From contig NZ_JAEUAT010000007.1 of the NCBI RefSeq assembly GCF_019511525.1, positions 124,001 to 188,000 on the forward strand: 64,000 nt of DNA, given 5' to 3'. Each line of letters starts with the position of its first letter. The stretch's first letter is position 1. Both the position numbers and the translations under genes were made by a program. Below the pieces are notes generated by a model. The model worked only from the letters and a program-made list of their open reading frames with translations, searched no databases and was not told where the DNA came from. Shown one piece after another: positions 46,057 to 57,405 of this stretch. This DNA is from Rhizobium cauense (GTDB taxonomy: Bacteria; Pseudomonadota; Alphaproteobacteria; Rhizobiales; Rhizobiaceae).

Positions 46057-47468
46057 CTTGGCTCCCAGACGTTTCCCGCGGTTCCGGCCCGGTGTATCTC
46101 CGCATTGCGGACAGTATTGAATCAGCCATTGCCAGTGGGACGCTGCCCGCCGGCAGCAAATTGCCGCCACAACGAAACCTCGCCTACGATATCGGCGTGA
46201 CAATCGGGACAATCGGGCGAGCATATGCATTGGTGCATGAGCGCGGCCTTGTGGCGGGAGAAGTCGGCCGCGGGACCTACGTGCTGGATCGCGCCGAGAC
46301 GGCGCCTGGTAACCAGCCCGATCCGCTGACCATTGCACTCGGCGGCACGCGCCCGATCGATGCGCCGGCCGGCAAGATTCGCTTCGATACCACTGCTGCC
46401 CCGGATCTTGGGCAAGGCAAGATCATCGGCAGCGTCCTTGCTGCAATCGGTGAGGAGCAGCTTTCCGAGATCTCGTCCTATTCGCGAGTGTTCCCCCAAA
46501 ACTGGTACGAAGCCGGGCGGCGTTGGCTGGCCAGAAATGATTGGACGCCTGAAACTGAAAACATCGTCCCGACACTCGGGGCTCACGCGGCAGCTGTGTC
46601 CGTCATCTCGGCCGTGTCATCGCCGGGTGACAAGATCGTCTTCGAAGACCTGAGCTATACGCAGGTCAGCCGCAGCGCGCGTATTCTGGGTCGTCGCACC
46701 ATTACAGTGGAGTCCGACGAGAACGGCGTGCTGCCGGATGACTTCGAACGCCTCTGCCTTCAGCAGCATCCCAAACTCGCGTTCCTGATGCCGACTGCGC
46801 ACAATCCGACACTGGCAACCATGCCTTATGAACGCCGGGCTCGAATTGCCGAAATTGCCCGCCGGCACGGGGTCTGGCTGATCGAGGACGATCTCTACGG
46901 CGGAATGACCGGAGACGAAAATCCCCTGCTTGCATCGCTCGCACCCGATCGCACGTTCCTGATCAGCGGCCTTTCGAAGTCGGTGGCTGCCGGCGTGCGC
47001 GGCGGCTGGGTCGCCTGCCCGCCACATTTTGCACAGCGGATCAAGGTGACGCACAAGATGATCACTGGCGGTCTGCCTTTCATCCTGGCCGAGGCTTGCG
47101 CCCGCCTCGTTTTGAGCGGGCAGGCACACGACATCCGCAAGGCAAGTGCAGCGGAGCTCACGTTACGTGAACGGCTCGCCAGGGAGCAATTGCAGGGCTA
47201 CGACTTCGTATCGCATCCGCATGTGCCATTCCTCTGGCTGAAGCTGCCCGATCCCTGGCTCTCCGGAACCTTCAAGAACGCCGCATACAGAGATGGCGTC
47301 CTGATCGACGACGAGGATGAGTTCAAGGCAGCTCGCGCTGAGAAAGTCTATCATCGCGTACGGACCGGATTCTCCTCGCCGCGCAACCGCGAAGATTTGG
47401 TTGCGGGATTGATGACATTGCGACGCCTGCTGGAAAGCGGCGGCGCGGGCTACGACGGCGAGATTTAA
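46050..47468 (+). CDS. MocR-family (GntR/aminotransferase) transcriptional regulator
   Basis: 472 residues. Residues 10-80 are a GntR winged helix (VYLRIADSIESAIASGTLPAG, KLPPQRNLAYDIGVTIGT). A linker leads to a class I aminotransferase fold; the PLP lysine is in FLISGLSKSVAAGVRGGWV, with PTAHNPTLATMP and the aspartate in WLIEDDLYGGM. MocR proteins are dimeric regulators that sense PLP or amino compounds. The divergent DUF1127 gene is a likely target. The fold is sure; the effector is unknown. Confidence 0.9.
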   Translation: MTTWLPDVSRGSGPVYLRIADSIESAIASGTLPAGSKLPPQRNLAYDIGVTIGTIGRAYALVHERGLVAGEVGRGTYVLDRAETAPGNQPDPLTIALGGTRPIDAPAGKIRFDTTAAPDLGQGKIIGSVLAAIGEEQLSEISSYSRVFPQNWYEAGRRWLARNDWTPETENIVPTLGAHAAAVSVISAVSSPGDKIVFEDLSYTQVSRSARILGRRTITVESDENGVLPDDFERLCLQQHPKLAFLMPTAHNPTLATMPYERRARIAEIARRHGVWLIEDDLYGGMTGDENPLLASLAPDRTFLISGLSKSVAAGVRGGWVACPPHFAQRIKVTHKMITGGLPFILAEACARLVLSGQAHDIRKASAAELTLRERLAREQLQGYDFVSHPHVPFLWLKLPDPWLSGTFKNAAYRDGVLIDDEDEFKAARAEKVYHRVRTGFSSPRNREDLVAGLMTLRRLLESGGAGYDGEI

Positions 47469-47549
47469 GACTGCGTCAGAAGAGCCGCAGGTCGGTTACA
47501 AATTCTAACTCGCTGCAAGTGTCGCCTTTCGATATCTGCCGTCTGTTAA

Positions 47550-49868
<2,319 letters not shown>

Positions 49869-49888
49869 TGCGCAAGGAGTAAACGATC

Positions 49889-50122
49889 ATGCCTATGAAA
49901 CCCGGTGACATCGAAGACATGATCAAGGCCGGCATCCCCGGTGCCAAGGTGACCATTCGCGATCTTGCGGGCGACGGCGATCACTATGCAGCTGAAGTCG
50001 TCGCGGAGGCGTTTCGCGGCAAGAGCCGCGTGCAGCAGCATCAGATGGTCTATGAGGCACTCAAGGGGAACATGGGCGGCATATTGCATGCCCTGGCGCT
50101 GCAGACATCGGCACCCGACTGA
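49889..50122 (+). CDS. BolA-family protein
   Basis: 77 residues: KPGDIEDMIKAGIPGAKVTI, GDGDHYAAEVVAEAFRGKSR with the conserved histidine, and VQQHQMVYEALKGNMGGILHALAL with the second histidine. AAGGAG lies upstream of the ATG. BolA proteins bind [2Fe-2S] clusters together with CGFS glutaredoxins and relay iron status. grxD lies 1.5 kb downstream on the same strand. Confidence 0.92.
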   Translation: MPMKPGDIEDMIKAGIPGAKVTIRDLAGDGDHYAAEVVAEAFRGKSRVQQHQMVYEALKGNMGGILHALALQTSAPD

Positions 50123-50135
50123 TATCGAACGCGAG

Positions 50136-50161
50136 ATGCCCGGTCATAAGCCGGGCATTTT
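50136..50161. terminator. Terminator between bolA and the convergent hydrolase gene
   Basis: ATGCCCGG (50136-50143) and CCGGGCAT (50151-50158), 7-base loop, followed by TTT. It covers the last codons of the convergent gene, whose stop is at 50144-50146. Confidence 0.75.
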
Positions 50162-51295
50162 GCTATAGCCGGTTTCGCTGAGCACCGACGCAGGGTATGG
50201 GCCAGCCGTCAAAAGCGTGAAATCGAAGGGTGCCTGCAAGTCGGGTCCGAGCACATACTGCCTGTGAACGCGCAGAAAGTCCTTCTTGATCTTCCGGTAG
50301 TGCTCGGTGGTCAGCATCTGCTTCACGCGGATGAATATCATCTTGGCAGCCGGCGCGTCCCTATGCCCGCAGACTGCCACTACCGGTACCTTGTAGAAGT
50401 GTATTGCGTCCGTCAGATACTGGACATCCAGCCACCTGATGTTGCGGCATCGGGCAATGAGGCCGACACGTAACCGTAATTTCCGCGCAGGGCGCAGCAG
50501 CGCGCATTGCAGGATCGCCGCTCCGAGCGTCGCAAACACAATCCGCTTACCCTCGAATATCGCCGGATCCCGCTCGATGAGCATGCCGACCACATGGGTG
50601 GCAACGCTCGAGCCCATGCTGTGAGACGAAATCACATACTCGTCCGCAGGCTCTGACAATGCCGTCCGCGCGGCCACGACGCAGCGCTCGAGCCATAGGT
50701 TGAACTCCGGATCACTCATTCGGGCGAGAGCAATCGACATGCGCCAGTCCGCAAAGAGATGCAGTGTGTAGAAACGCTCGGCAAACGGCAGGAACACCAA
50801 CACAAAGAAGAACGCCGCGATGGCCACGCTCCAAAGAAGATGAAGTGCGGGCAACTCCAGTCCGATCGGGATGGCGGCGATCGTCGCACTCAGCGCGAAG
50901 CCGAGAATCATCATCAGGAACGGAAAGATGAAGAAAAGTCCGAACCGCCAAGCGTGCCGGAAATAGCCGGCAGCCCCGCCATAGACAATGATCTGCAGTG
51001 CGCTCCAATAACCTAAGAGAATCTGGGTCGTCCGGCTGCCCGTTCTAAGTTTTTCGACAAGCGTATTGTGGTCGAAGACATGTATGTGGCTGCTGGCTTC
51101 CCAGCCATCCGCACGCGTCTGCACCGTAAAGCTCGTTGAGTCCGGCTTGTGTTCCGCCTCGCCTGTCAGTGCTGAGAAGTTCCAGGTGGCAGCGCTCTGC
51201 TTCGCCGAACGTTCGTATCGTGCTCTGTGAGCACGCCCATCAAGTGGCTCGAACCCCGGAAAATGGAGCACGACCCTTTTGGAAATCAATGTCAT
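50144..51295 (-). CDS. Membrane protein with a lipase-like serine hydrolase motif, antisense between bolA and grxD
   Basis: 383 residues from ATG 51295; longer frames exist, and only a weak ribosome site is visible. The N-terminal VVLHFPGFEPLDGRAHRARYE resembles an alpha/beta hydrolase first strand; two or three transmembrane helices follow (FGLFFIFPFLMMILGFALSA, LLWSVAIAAFFFVLVFLPFA); then EYVISSHSMGSSVATHVVGML supplies a nucleophile-like S-H-S-M-G. The arrangement, a hydrolase strand before the membrane hairpin and an elbow after it, is unusual. Substrate and family are unknown to me; a rhizobial hypothetical is likely. Confidence 0.7.
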   Translation of the reverse strand: MTLISKRVVLHFPGFEPLDGRAHRARYERSAKQSAATWNFSALTGEAEHKPDSTSFTVQTRADGWEASSHIHVFDHNTLVEKLRTGSRTTQILLGYWSALQIIVYGGAAGYFRHAWRFGLFFIFPFLMMILGFALSATIAAIPIGLELPALHLLWSVAIAAFFFVLVFLPFAERFYTLHLFADWRMSIALARMSDPEFNLWLERCVVAARTALSEPADEYVISSHSMGSSVATHVVGMLIERDPAIFEGKRIVFATLGAAILQCALLRPARKLRLRVGLIARCRNIRWLDVQYLTDAIHFYKVPVVAVCGHRDAPAAKMIFIRVKQMLTTEHYRKIKKDFLRVHRQYVLGPDLQAPFDFTLLTAGPYPASVLSETGYSKMPGL

Positions 51296-51577
51296 TATTG
51301 TCTTTCTTGGCCGCGGGCGCGGCGAATAATTGCTGCGCCGCAATCGCGAAGAAATGTGGCGAAATCCGGGTGGGTTCCGCTTGCGCGGCCTTCACTCGCG
51401 ATCGGTCGGGTCAGTTGGGAGAGGGCGTAACGCAAGCGCAACAATCCGTCACTCGCAAACCGATAGGGTGCTCTTTTTTTGGCCTGCCCTGCTGGAATTC
51501 CGTCGATCACATGCTATCTAAGCTTAACGATTGAAACGGCGGGCCTTTAACTCGCCTGTGGAAAGGATTAGGTCCCT

Positions 51578-51913
51578 ATGAGCGGTATCAACGAATTCAT
51601 CGACAACGAGATCAAGAGCAACGACGTCGTCCTCTTCATGAAGGGCACGCCGCAGTTTCCGCAGTGTGGATTCTCCGGCCAGGTCGTGCAGATTCTCGAT
51701 TACATCGGCGTCGACTACAAGGGCATCAACGTGCTCGCTGACTCTGAAATCCGCCAGGGCATCAAGGATTATTCCAACTGGCCGACGATCCCGCAGCTCT
51801 ACGTGAAGGGCGAGTTCATCGGCGGCTGCGACATCGTCCGGGAAATGTTCCAGGCCGGCGAGTTGCAGCAACACCTGCAGGAACACGGCGTCACCGTTCG
51901 CGGCGCAGCCTGA
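51578..51913 (+). CDS. grxD: Monothiol glutaredoxin (CGFS type)
   Basis: 111 residues with the CGFS active site at Cys30 (KGTPQFPQCGFSGQVVQIL), the glutathione-binding WPTIPQLYVKGEFIGGCDIV, and a family-typical start (GINEFIDNEIKSNDVVLF). Grx4/GrxD dimers hold a [2Fe-2S] cluster and act with BolA in cluster transfer and iron sensing. It is separated from bolA by an antisense gene. Confidence 0.95.
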   Translation: MSGINEFIDNEIKSNDVVLFMKGTPQFPQCGFSGQVVQILDYIGVDYKGINVLADSEIRQGIKDYSNWPTIPQLYVKGEFIGGCDIVREMFQAGELQQHLQEHGVTVRGAA

Positions 51914-51969
51914 CCTGCCCGGTCACCGGACGCTTCGCCCGGTTTCCAAATCTTGTATTTTGAGTCCGA

Positions 51970-51992
51970 GGCGCTGTGCTGAACAGCGCCTT
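51970..51992 (+). terminator. Hairpin after grxD
   Basis: GGCGCTGT (51970-51977) and ACAGCGCC (51983-51990) with a 5-base loop, followed by TTGG rather than a T run. It lies 57 bases after the grxD stop and 25 bases before the next start. Confidence 0.5.
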
Positions 51993-52015
51993 GGCCCGTT
52001 TATGGGAATTTCATT

Positions 52016-53263
52016 GTGACAGATTCATCACAAGCCGTGCACGCGGGCCGATTGCCCATGGGCAAAGGGGAATTCATTGCGCTCGCCGCCTTTCTGATGG
52101 CGGTCAACTCGCTCGCGATCGACATCATGCTTCCGGCGCTCCAGCAAATCGGTGCGAGCCTTGGCGTTGAGAGTGAAAATCATCGCCAGTTTGTCGTTTC
52201 TGCGTATCTCCTCGGCTTTGGCTCGGCGCAACTGTTCTACGGCCCCCTCTCCGATCGCTTCGGCCGCCGCCTGCCGCTTTTGATCGGCCTTGCGATTTAT
52301 ATCTGTTCCGCCCTTGGGATCGCACTCGTGCCGACTTTCACCGGTCTCCTCGTGCTTCGCTTCATCCAGGGTATTGGTTCCGCAGCTACACGCGTCATCA
52401 CCATCTCCATCGTGCGAGACGTCTACGGCGGTCGCCAGATGGCAGAGGTCATGTCGCTTATCATGATGGTCTTCATGATCGTCCCCGTCATCGCGCCGGG
52501 GAGCGGTCAGATCATCATGTTTTTCGGCAGTTGGCACCTGATCTTCGTCTTTATCGCCGTGATGGCAGCGTTGATTTCGGGTTGGGCCTACATGCGCCTT
52601 CCCGAGACATTGCATCCTTCGAACGTGCGGCCGTTCACGGCGCGCTCCGTCATCGGCGGCTTCAAGCTAGTTCTCACGAACCGCATCGCGCTCTGCTACA
52701 CGATCGCGACCACCTTCATCTTCGGATCGCTGTTCGGGTTCATCAATTCGGCCCAGCAGATCTACGTAGGGATCTATGATCTCGGCGCCTACTTTCCGCT
52801 CGCTTTCGCCGGTGTCGCCGTCTTCATGTCGCTGTCGTCGTTCCTTAACTCGCGGCTCGTCGGCAAGTTCGGGATGCGGCGCCTGTCGCATGGTGCACTT
52901 ACCGGCTTCATCGCCGTCAACACCATTTGGCTCACAGCGCTCCTCCTCGGGCCGCACCCGATGCCATTCTTCCTCTTTATCAGTTTCTTCGGCCTGGCGA
53001 TGTTCCAGTTCGGCTGGATCGGCTCGAACTTCAATTCGCTTGCCATGGAGCCGCTCGGTCATGTTGCGGGAACGGCCTCGTCCGTGCTCGGCTTCATGAG
53101 CACCGTCGGCGGCGCCCTGATCGGCGCCGGCATCGGACAGGCCTTCAACGGCACCGCACTCCCGATGGTCGCAGGCTATTTCACCGTCTCGATCATCGGT
53201 CTGATCTTCGTTTTGATCGCAGAAAAAGGGCGCCTCTTCCAACCGCATAATCCCGCGGTCTGA
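52016..53263 (+). CDS. Bcr/CflA-type MFS drug transporter (first of a tandem pair)
   Basis: 415 residues from GTG 52016, 12 transmembrane helices. Family hallmarks are NSLAIDIMLPALQQIGASLG in helix 1, QLFYGPLSDRFGRRLPLLIGL (motif A, helix 2-3 loop) and RFIQGIGSAATRVITISIVRDVY (motif near helix 4). It probably exports an antibiotic or similar compound by proton exchange. Its paralogue follows after 35 bases, forming a tandem duplication. Confidence 0.9.
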   Translation: MTDSSQAVHAGRLPMGKGEFIALAAFLMAVNSLAIDIMLPALQQIGASLGVESENHRQFVVSAYLLGFGSAQLFYGPLSDRFGRRLPLLIGLAIYICSALGIALVPTFTGLLVLRFIQGIGSAATRVITISIVRDVYGGRQMAEVMSLIMMVFMIVPVIAPGSGQIIMFFGSWHLIFVFIAVMAALISGWAYMRLPETLHPSNVRPFTARSVIGGFKLVLTNRIALCYTIATTFIFGSLFGFINSAQQIYVGIYDLGAYFPLAFAGVAVFMSLSSFLNSRLVGKFGMRRLSHGALTGFIAVNTIWLTALLLGPHPMPFFLFISFFGLAMFQFGWIGSNFNSLAMEPLGHVAGTASSVLGFMSTVGGALIGAGIGQAFNGTALPMVAGYFTVSIIGLIFVLIAEKGRLFQPHNPAV

Positions 53264-53298
53264 AGGGGACGCCCGCCTCGTATTTCAGGATTTCCATT

Positions 53299-54579
53299 AT
53301 GACGCCACCACATAAACCTCATGTTGAGAATCAGGGCTCCCGCCGAATAGGCATGGGCTTCGTTGAATTTGTCATCACCATCGCCATCATGACCGCCAGT
53401 GTCGCGATGGCGATCGACAGCATGTTGCCCTCCCTGCCCGCGATCGGTCATTCGCTCGGTGTCACCAACGCCAACGATACGCAGCTGGTGATTGGCGTCT
53501 TTTTCCTCGGCTTCGGCGTGTCGCAGATCATCTTCGGCAGCCTGTCTGATACCTTCGGCCGCCGGAACATCCTGCTTGGCGGCCTTGCCGTCTATGTGCT
53601 CGCCATGTTCGCTGCTGCCGCCACCGGCAGCTTCGAAATGCTGCTGATCATGCGCTTCGTCCAAGGCCTCGGCGGTGCAGCTGTTCGCATCACCACCATG
53701 GCGATCGTTCGCGACTGCTTCGGCGGCCGCGAGATGGCGCGCGTCATGTCCTATGTGATGATCGTCTTCATGATCGTTCCGATCGTGGCGCCTTCCGTCG
53801 GTCAGTTGATCATCACCTACGCCAACTGGCACTGGATTTTCATCCTGCTTGGCATCGTCGGAGCCATCCTGTTCGTCTGGGCAGCACTGCGTTTGAAGGA
53901 GTCCCTGCCAAAGGACGAGCGTATCCCCCTGTCGGTCGGCTCCGTTGTCGACGGTTTCAAGACCGTTCTGACCAACAAGATAACGTGCGGCTACATGATC
54001 GGCCTCACCATGTTCACCGCCGTCATCAGCGCCTATGTGATCTCGGTCCAGCAGGTTTTCGGCGAGGTCTACGGCCTCGGCGATTGGCTGCCGATAGCAT
54101 TTGCGGCAACAGCAGGCGGTATCGCGGTGGCGAACTTCGCCAACGGCTTCTTCGTCCGCAAGTTCGGCATGCGCCGCATTTCGCACGTTGCCATGATCCT
54201 GTTCACGATCGTCTCCGCGATCGGTTTCCTCAAAGCTCTCGGCGGCCGTCCGGATTTCGCCTTCGCCTATGCGCTGTTCACGATCCTGTTGATGATGTTT
54301 GCCGTCATTGCCACCAATTTTACCGCAATCAGCCTGGAACCCATGGGCAACCTCGCGGGCACCGCGACAGCCATTACCGGCTTCGTATCGACGACGTTCG
54401 GCGCGATCCTCGGCGGCACCGTCGGACAACTGTTCAACGGGACTGTGCAGCCGCTCTTCGGCGGCTTCGCGGTGTTCGGGGCAATCAGCATCGCGGCAAC
54501 GCTCTGGGCCGAAGGCGGCAAGCTGTTCACACATCCGGGTGACAGCCCGCAGATCGATCCAGGCGCCGGGCATTTCTAG
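53299..54579 (+). CDS. Bcr/CflA-type MFS drug transporter (second of a tandem pair)
   Basis: 426 residues, 12 helices, plainly homologous to the preceding gene along its length: MAIDSMLPSLPAIGHSLGVT, QIIFGSLSDTFGRRNILLGG, RFVQGLGGAAVRITTMAIVRDCF and VMSYVMIVFMIVPIVAPSVGQ each have a counterpart. The pair has diverged clearly, so it is an old duplication. A terminator follows after about 24 bases. Confidence 0.9.
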   Translation: MTPPHKPHVENQGSRRIGMGFVEFVITIAIMTASVAMAIDSMLPSLPAIGHSLGVTNANDTQLVIGVFFLGFGVSQIIFGSLSDTFGRRNILLGGLAVYVLAMFAAAATGSFEMLLIMRFVQGLGGAAVRITTMAIVRDCFGGREMARVMSYVMIVFMIVPIVAPSVGQLIITYANWHWIFILLGIVGAILFVWAALRLKESLPKDERIPLSVGSVVDGFKTVLTNKITCGYMIGLTMFTAVISAYVISVQQVFGEVYGLGDWLPIAFAATAGGIAVANFANGFFVRKFGMRRISHVAMILFTIVSAIGFLKALGGRPDFAFAYALFTILLMMFAVIATNFTAISLEPMGNLAGTATAITGFVSTTFGAILGGTVGQLFNGTVQPLFGGFAVFGAISIAATLWAEGGKLFTHPGDSPQIDPGAGHF

Positions 54580-54602
54580 TACACCTGCATGACGTTCCTT
54601 GT

Positions 54603-54636
54603 CGCCCGCAACACATCGTTGCGGGCGAAGCTTTTT
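54603..54636. terminator. Terminator of the tandem MFS genes
   Basis: CGCCCGCAA (54603-54611) and TTGCGGGCG (54619-54627), 7-base loop, then AAGCTTTTT. It ends 7 bases before the left end of the MITE-like element. Confidence 0.8.
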
Positions 54637-54642
54637 CAGCGT

Positions 54643-54917
54643 TAGAGCCTTTCAGGGTTAAATTGAAGCGTTCTGTTGGCTCAAACGGAGTCGAATGGTC
54701 GACCGGCCGGCGCGCGTCGTAGCCACGTTCTACGGCCAAGCCGGCCGGTCGATCAGACGGCCCGTTTCAGCCAACCCGAAGGGCCGGGGCATCTTTCCGC
54801 CAGGATCAAAACGCGATCGGCTCGGACGTACCAAGGGGTATGCCCCTCGCCAATCGCCTTTGCCCTGACGAAAACCTGCTCCGGCAGAACGCTTCAATTT
54901 AACCCTGAAAGGCTCTA
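54643..54917. mobile_element. MITE-like element, 275 bp, with perfect 33-bp terminal inverted repeats
   Basis: The left end 54643-54675 is the exact reverse complement of the right end 54885-54917 (33 of 33 bases, reading TAGAGCCTTTCAGGG from each outer end). Both outermost dinucleotides are TA, as expected for the TA target duplication of IS630/Tc1-mariner elements. The 209-base interior has no transposase; it carries a nested hairpin (TCGACCGGCCGG 54699-54710 with CCGGCCGGTCGA 54741-54752, and CGTAG / CTACG inside). It is non-autonomous, and its right end supplies the lysE stop codon. Confidence 0.75.
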
Positions 54918-55511
54918 GTGCCACACAAGGGCGACCGACAGAGCCAGCGCAAACCCCATGCCGATATTGAAGAACCTCGCCGAACGCGGGGTACGCAGAA
55001 GCTGGGCAACGAGAACGCCCAGGACAAGCCAGATAAATCCCGCCGGAAACGCAGCAGCTGCAAACAGCGCGCCCATCCACAACGCGCCGCTGGCCTCCGC
55101 GTGATGCGAGGACACAAGAAAGGTGCTGCCTGCACTCAGCGCAACCAGCCAGCCTTTCGGGTTCAGCCACTGGAACAAAAAGGCCTGCCGAAATCCGACC
55201 GCCTGCGTCTGTCCGCCAGCATCGACCGCGCCTGAGTTGGCGATCTTCCAGGCGAGCCACAGCAGAAACAGAGATCCCGCCAGCTTCGTTGCTACTACGA
55301 TGGCCGGCGCCGCAGCGACTATTTCTCCGACACCGAGGGCGCTCAGAACAATCATCACGCCCATCCCCAGCGACGCACCGAGCGGACAACCGATGCCTCT
55401 CAAGGCGCCGACAGCGGCACCGGTAGACAGCATCATGGTGTTACTGGGTCCCGGTGTAACCGCCGCGATAAATGCAAACAGCAGGAATGCCAGCGCCTGC
55501 GAGGTATCCAT
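54915..55511 (-). CDS. LysE family translocator
   Basis: 198 residues, about six helices, near the usual length. Family pattern: AFLLFAFIAAVTPGPSNTMMLSTGAAVGALRG at the start and QAFLFQWLNPKGWLVALSAG in the middle, with the conserved NPK. GGAGGGAGA precedes the ATG. The stop codon TAG is formed by the outer end of the MITE-like element; with the element removed and TA restored, the stop would read TAA at the same place, so the protein is intact. The export substrate is unknown. Confidence 0.9.
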   Translation of the reverse strand: MDTSQALAFLLFAFIAAVTPGPSNTMMLSTGAAVGALRGIGCPLGASLGMGVMIVLSALGVGEIVAAAPAIVVATKLAGSLFLLWLAWKIANSGAVDAGGQTQAVGFRQAFLFQWLNPKGWLVALSAGSTFLVSSHHAEASGALWMGALFAAAAFPAGFIWLVLGVLVAQLLRTPRSARFFNIGMGFALALSVALVWH

Positions 55512-55607
55512 CTCTCCCTCCTCGTCATTTCGAAAGATGAGAGAGTATTTACGACTGGCGTGCCTGCTCGTATTGTACGTCTGTGCGCACTGCGTTGCGC
55601 AGAGGTG

Positions 55608-56432
55608 TCAGATCGTGAAGACTTCACGCCGCAGAATGTCCCAACAGTCCTTGTCGGGCGCAATCAGCAAGCCGCCACTGGTGTGATGAGGCAGGTAAGG
55701 CGAGCCGTCAAAACGGGCCGCATGGGCGCCAGCCTCGATGCTGATCAGCGTGCCGGCGAGATGATCCCACGGCATGAGCTTGTTATACATCAGGTAGTGC
55801 ACGTGACCGCCAGCAAAGGCGCGGTACTCATGGGCTGCGCAGCGATAGTTGGCAAGGAACCGAACCTTGGCCAGATTGGCAAGAATCTCGCTGCGCTTCG
55901 GCTTCGGCAGGAAACCTGTCGATGCCATGCCGACCATCTCTTCAAGCGCGACAGGTGCCGCAACCGATAGCCGCTCCGCTTCTCCGCCAGGACGCCGAAG
56001 CCATGAGCCGCCGCCCTTCTCTCCGATCACCCAGTCGTCGCCCATCGGGTCGTAGATGATGCCGGCAACCGTTTCCCCCTTGGATATAACCGAGGCCATC
56101 ACGCCGAAGGCCGGAATGCCCGAGGCGAAGTTGAACGTGCCGTCGACAGGGTCCACGACGATGGCAAGATCCGCTCCCTCGATCTTGCCGAGGAGATCGG
56201 GATCCGCCGCGACCGACTCCTCTCCCACGAACACCGCATCCGGCCACAACGCGGCGGCTTCCGCCTTGATCATCCGCTCCGCCTGCAGGTCGGCTTCCGT
56301 CACCAGATCGGTCGCCTCACTCTTGGCGCGCACGTCATCGCTCCCAAGTCGACGGAAACGCGGCAATATCTCTGCCTTCGCCGCCCGCCTCAGGAGATCG
56401 GCAAGCGACGTTACATCTATCGTGGAACTCAT
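55608..56432 (-). CDS. Inositol monophosphatase family phosphatase
   Basis: 274-residue Mg/Li-type phosphatase. Metal-binding motifs are VFVGEESVAAD, IVVDPVDGTFNFASG and the C-terminal MPWDHLAGTLISIEAG; all key acidic residues are present. Family members hydrolyse inositol-P, PAP, histidinol-P or fructose-1,6-P2; the motif spacing does not let me decide. It ends close to the lysE start on the same strand and begins 30 bases after ttcA. Confidence 0.9.
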   Translation of the reverse strand: MSSTIDVTSLADLLRRAAKAEILPRFRRLGSDDVRAKSEATDLVTEADLQAERMIKAEAAALWPDAVFVGEESVAADPDLLGKIEGADLAIVVDPVDGTFNFASGIPAFGVMASVISKGETVAGIIYDPMGDDWVIGEKGGGSWLRRPGGEAERLSVAAPVALEEMVGMASTGFLPKPKRSEILANLAKVRFLANYRCAAHEYRAFAGGHVHYLMYNKLMPWDHLAGTLISIEAGAHAARFDGSPYLPHHTSGGLLIAPDKDCWDILRREVFTI

Positions 56433-56461
56433 GGACTTTCCTTCTTTGGCGTGAGCGCCGA

Positions 56462-57346
56462 CTATTCACTCGTCGGCGCGGTCTCTCCGGCCATCAGGCC
56501 GGCGAAATCGAAAAGCTTTGGATCAAGCAGGTGCGATGGGTTCACATGCGAAAGCGCCCTCAGCATCGTATCCTTGCGGCCCGGCATGCGCCGCTCGATA
56601 TCGGCGAGCATGTCCTTCATTGCATTGCGCTGCAGCCCGTCCTGGGAGCCGCAGAGATCGCATGGAATGATAGGAAACTGCATGGCAGCCGCGAACTTCG
56701 CCATATCATCTTCCGCGCAATAGGCGAGCGGCCGCAGCACCATCAGGTTGCCCTCGTCATTGAGCAGCTTCGCCGGCATCGAGGCGAGACGCCCGCCATG
56801 GAAGAAGTTCATGAAGAAGGTCTCGAGAATGTCCTCGCGGTGGTGGCCGAGCACCAATGCGTCGCAGCCCTCCTCCCTGGCAATCCGGTAGAGATTGCCG
56901 CGGCGCAGGCGCGAACAGAGCGAGCAATAGGTCGCTCCCTCCGGAACCTTCTCCTTCACGATCGAATAGGTATCGCGATACTCGATGCGGTGCTTGACGC
57001 CGACCTTGGTGAGATACTCAGGCAGGATATGCTTTGGGAAGTTCGGCTGGCCCTGGTCGAGGTTGCAGGCGATCAGCTCCACCGGCAGAAGACCACGCCA
57101 CTGCAGTTCGAGGAGAAGGGCGAGCAACCCATAAGAGTCCTTGCCGCCGGAGAGACCAATCAGCCAACGCTTCTGCCCCTTCAGCATCGCAAAATCGTCG
57201 AATGCCTGCCTGACGTTCCGCAGTAACCGCTTGCGCAGCTTATTGAACGAGACCGAGTTCGGAGCATCGGCAAAGAGCGCGTGCGCAATGGCGCCATCCG
57301 CGTTCGGCGTCTCCAGCTCATCGGCAATGTTGGCTGCGATGTTCAT
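56462..57346 (-). CDS. ttcA: tRNA 2-thiocytidine synthase
   Basis: 294 residues from ATG 57346; an in-frame TTG 12 bases upstream is possible. It thiolates C32 of certain tRNAs. The PP-loop ATP site is LSGGKDS (65-71). Fe-S ligands are Cys141/Cys144 in CSLC and Cys229/Cys232 in PCDLCGSQ. The family-typical [17 protein letters not shown] follows. It needs a [4Fe-4S] cluster, linking it to the suf genes in this window. Confidence 0.93.
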   Translation of the reverse strand: MNIAANIADELETPNADGAIAHALFADAPNSVSFNKLRKRLLRNVRQAFDDFAMLKGQKRWLIGLSGGKDSYGLLALLLELQWRGLLPVELIACNLDQGQPNFPKHILPEYLTKVGVKHRIEYRDTYSIVKEKVPEGATYCSLCSRLRRGNLYRIAREEGCDALVLGHHREDILETFFMNFFHGGRLASMPAKLLNDEGNLMVLRPLAYCAEDDMAKFAAAMQFPIIPCDLCGSQDGLQRNAMKDMLADIERRMPGRKDTMLRALSHVNPSHLLDPKLFDFAGLMAGETAPTSE

Positions 57347-57405
57347 TCTCTCGTCCAATCAGTCACTGCTTCCGCCTTAGCAGAAAGCGTCACGACAACC
57401 CAGCA

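Noticed and set aside
54676..54918. 80-codon open frame inside the MITE-like element
   Set aside because: No transposase motif, runs into the terminal repeat, and composition follows the palindromes.
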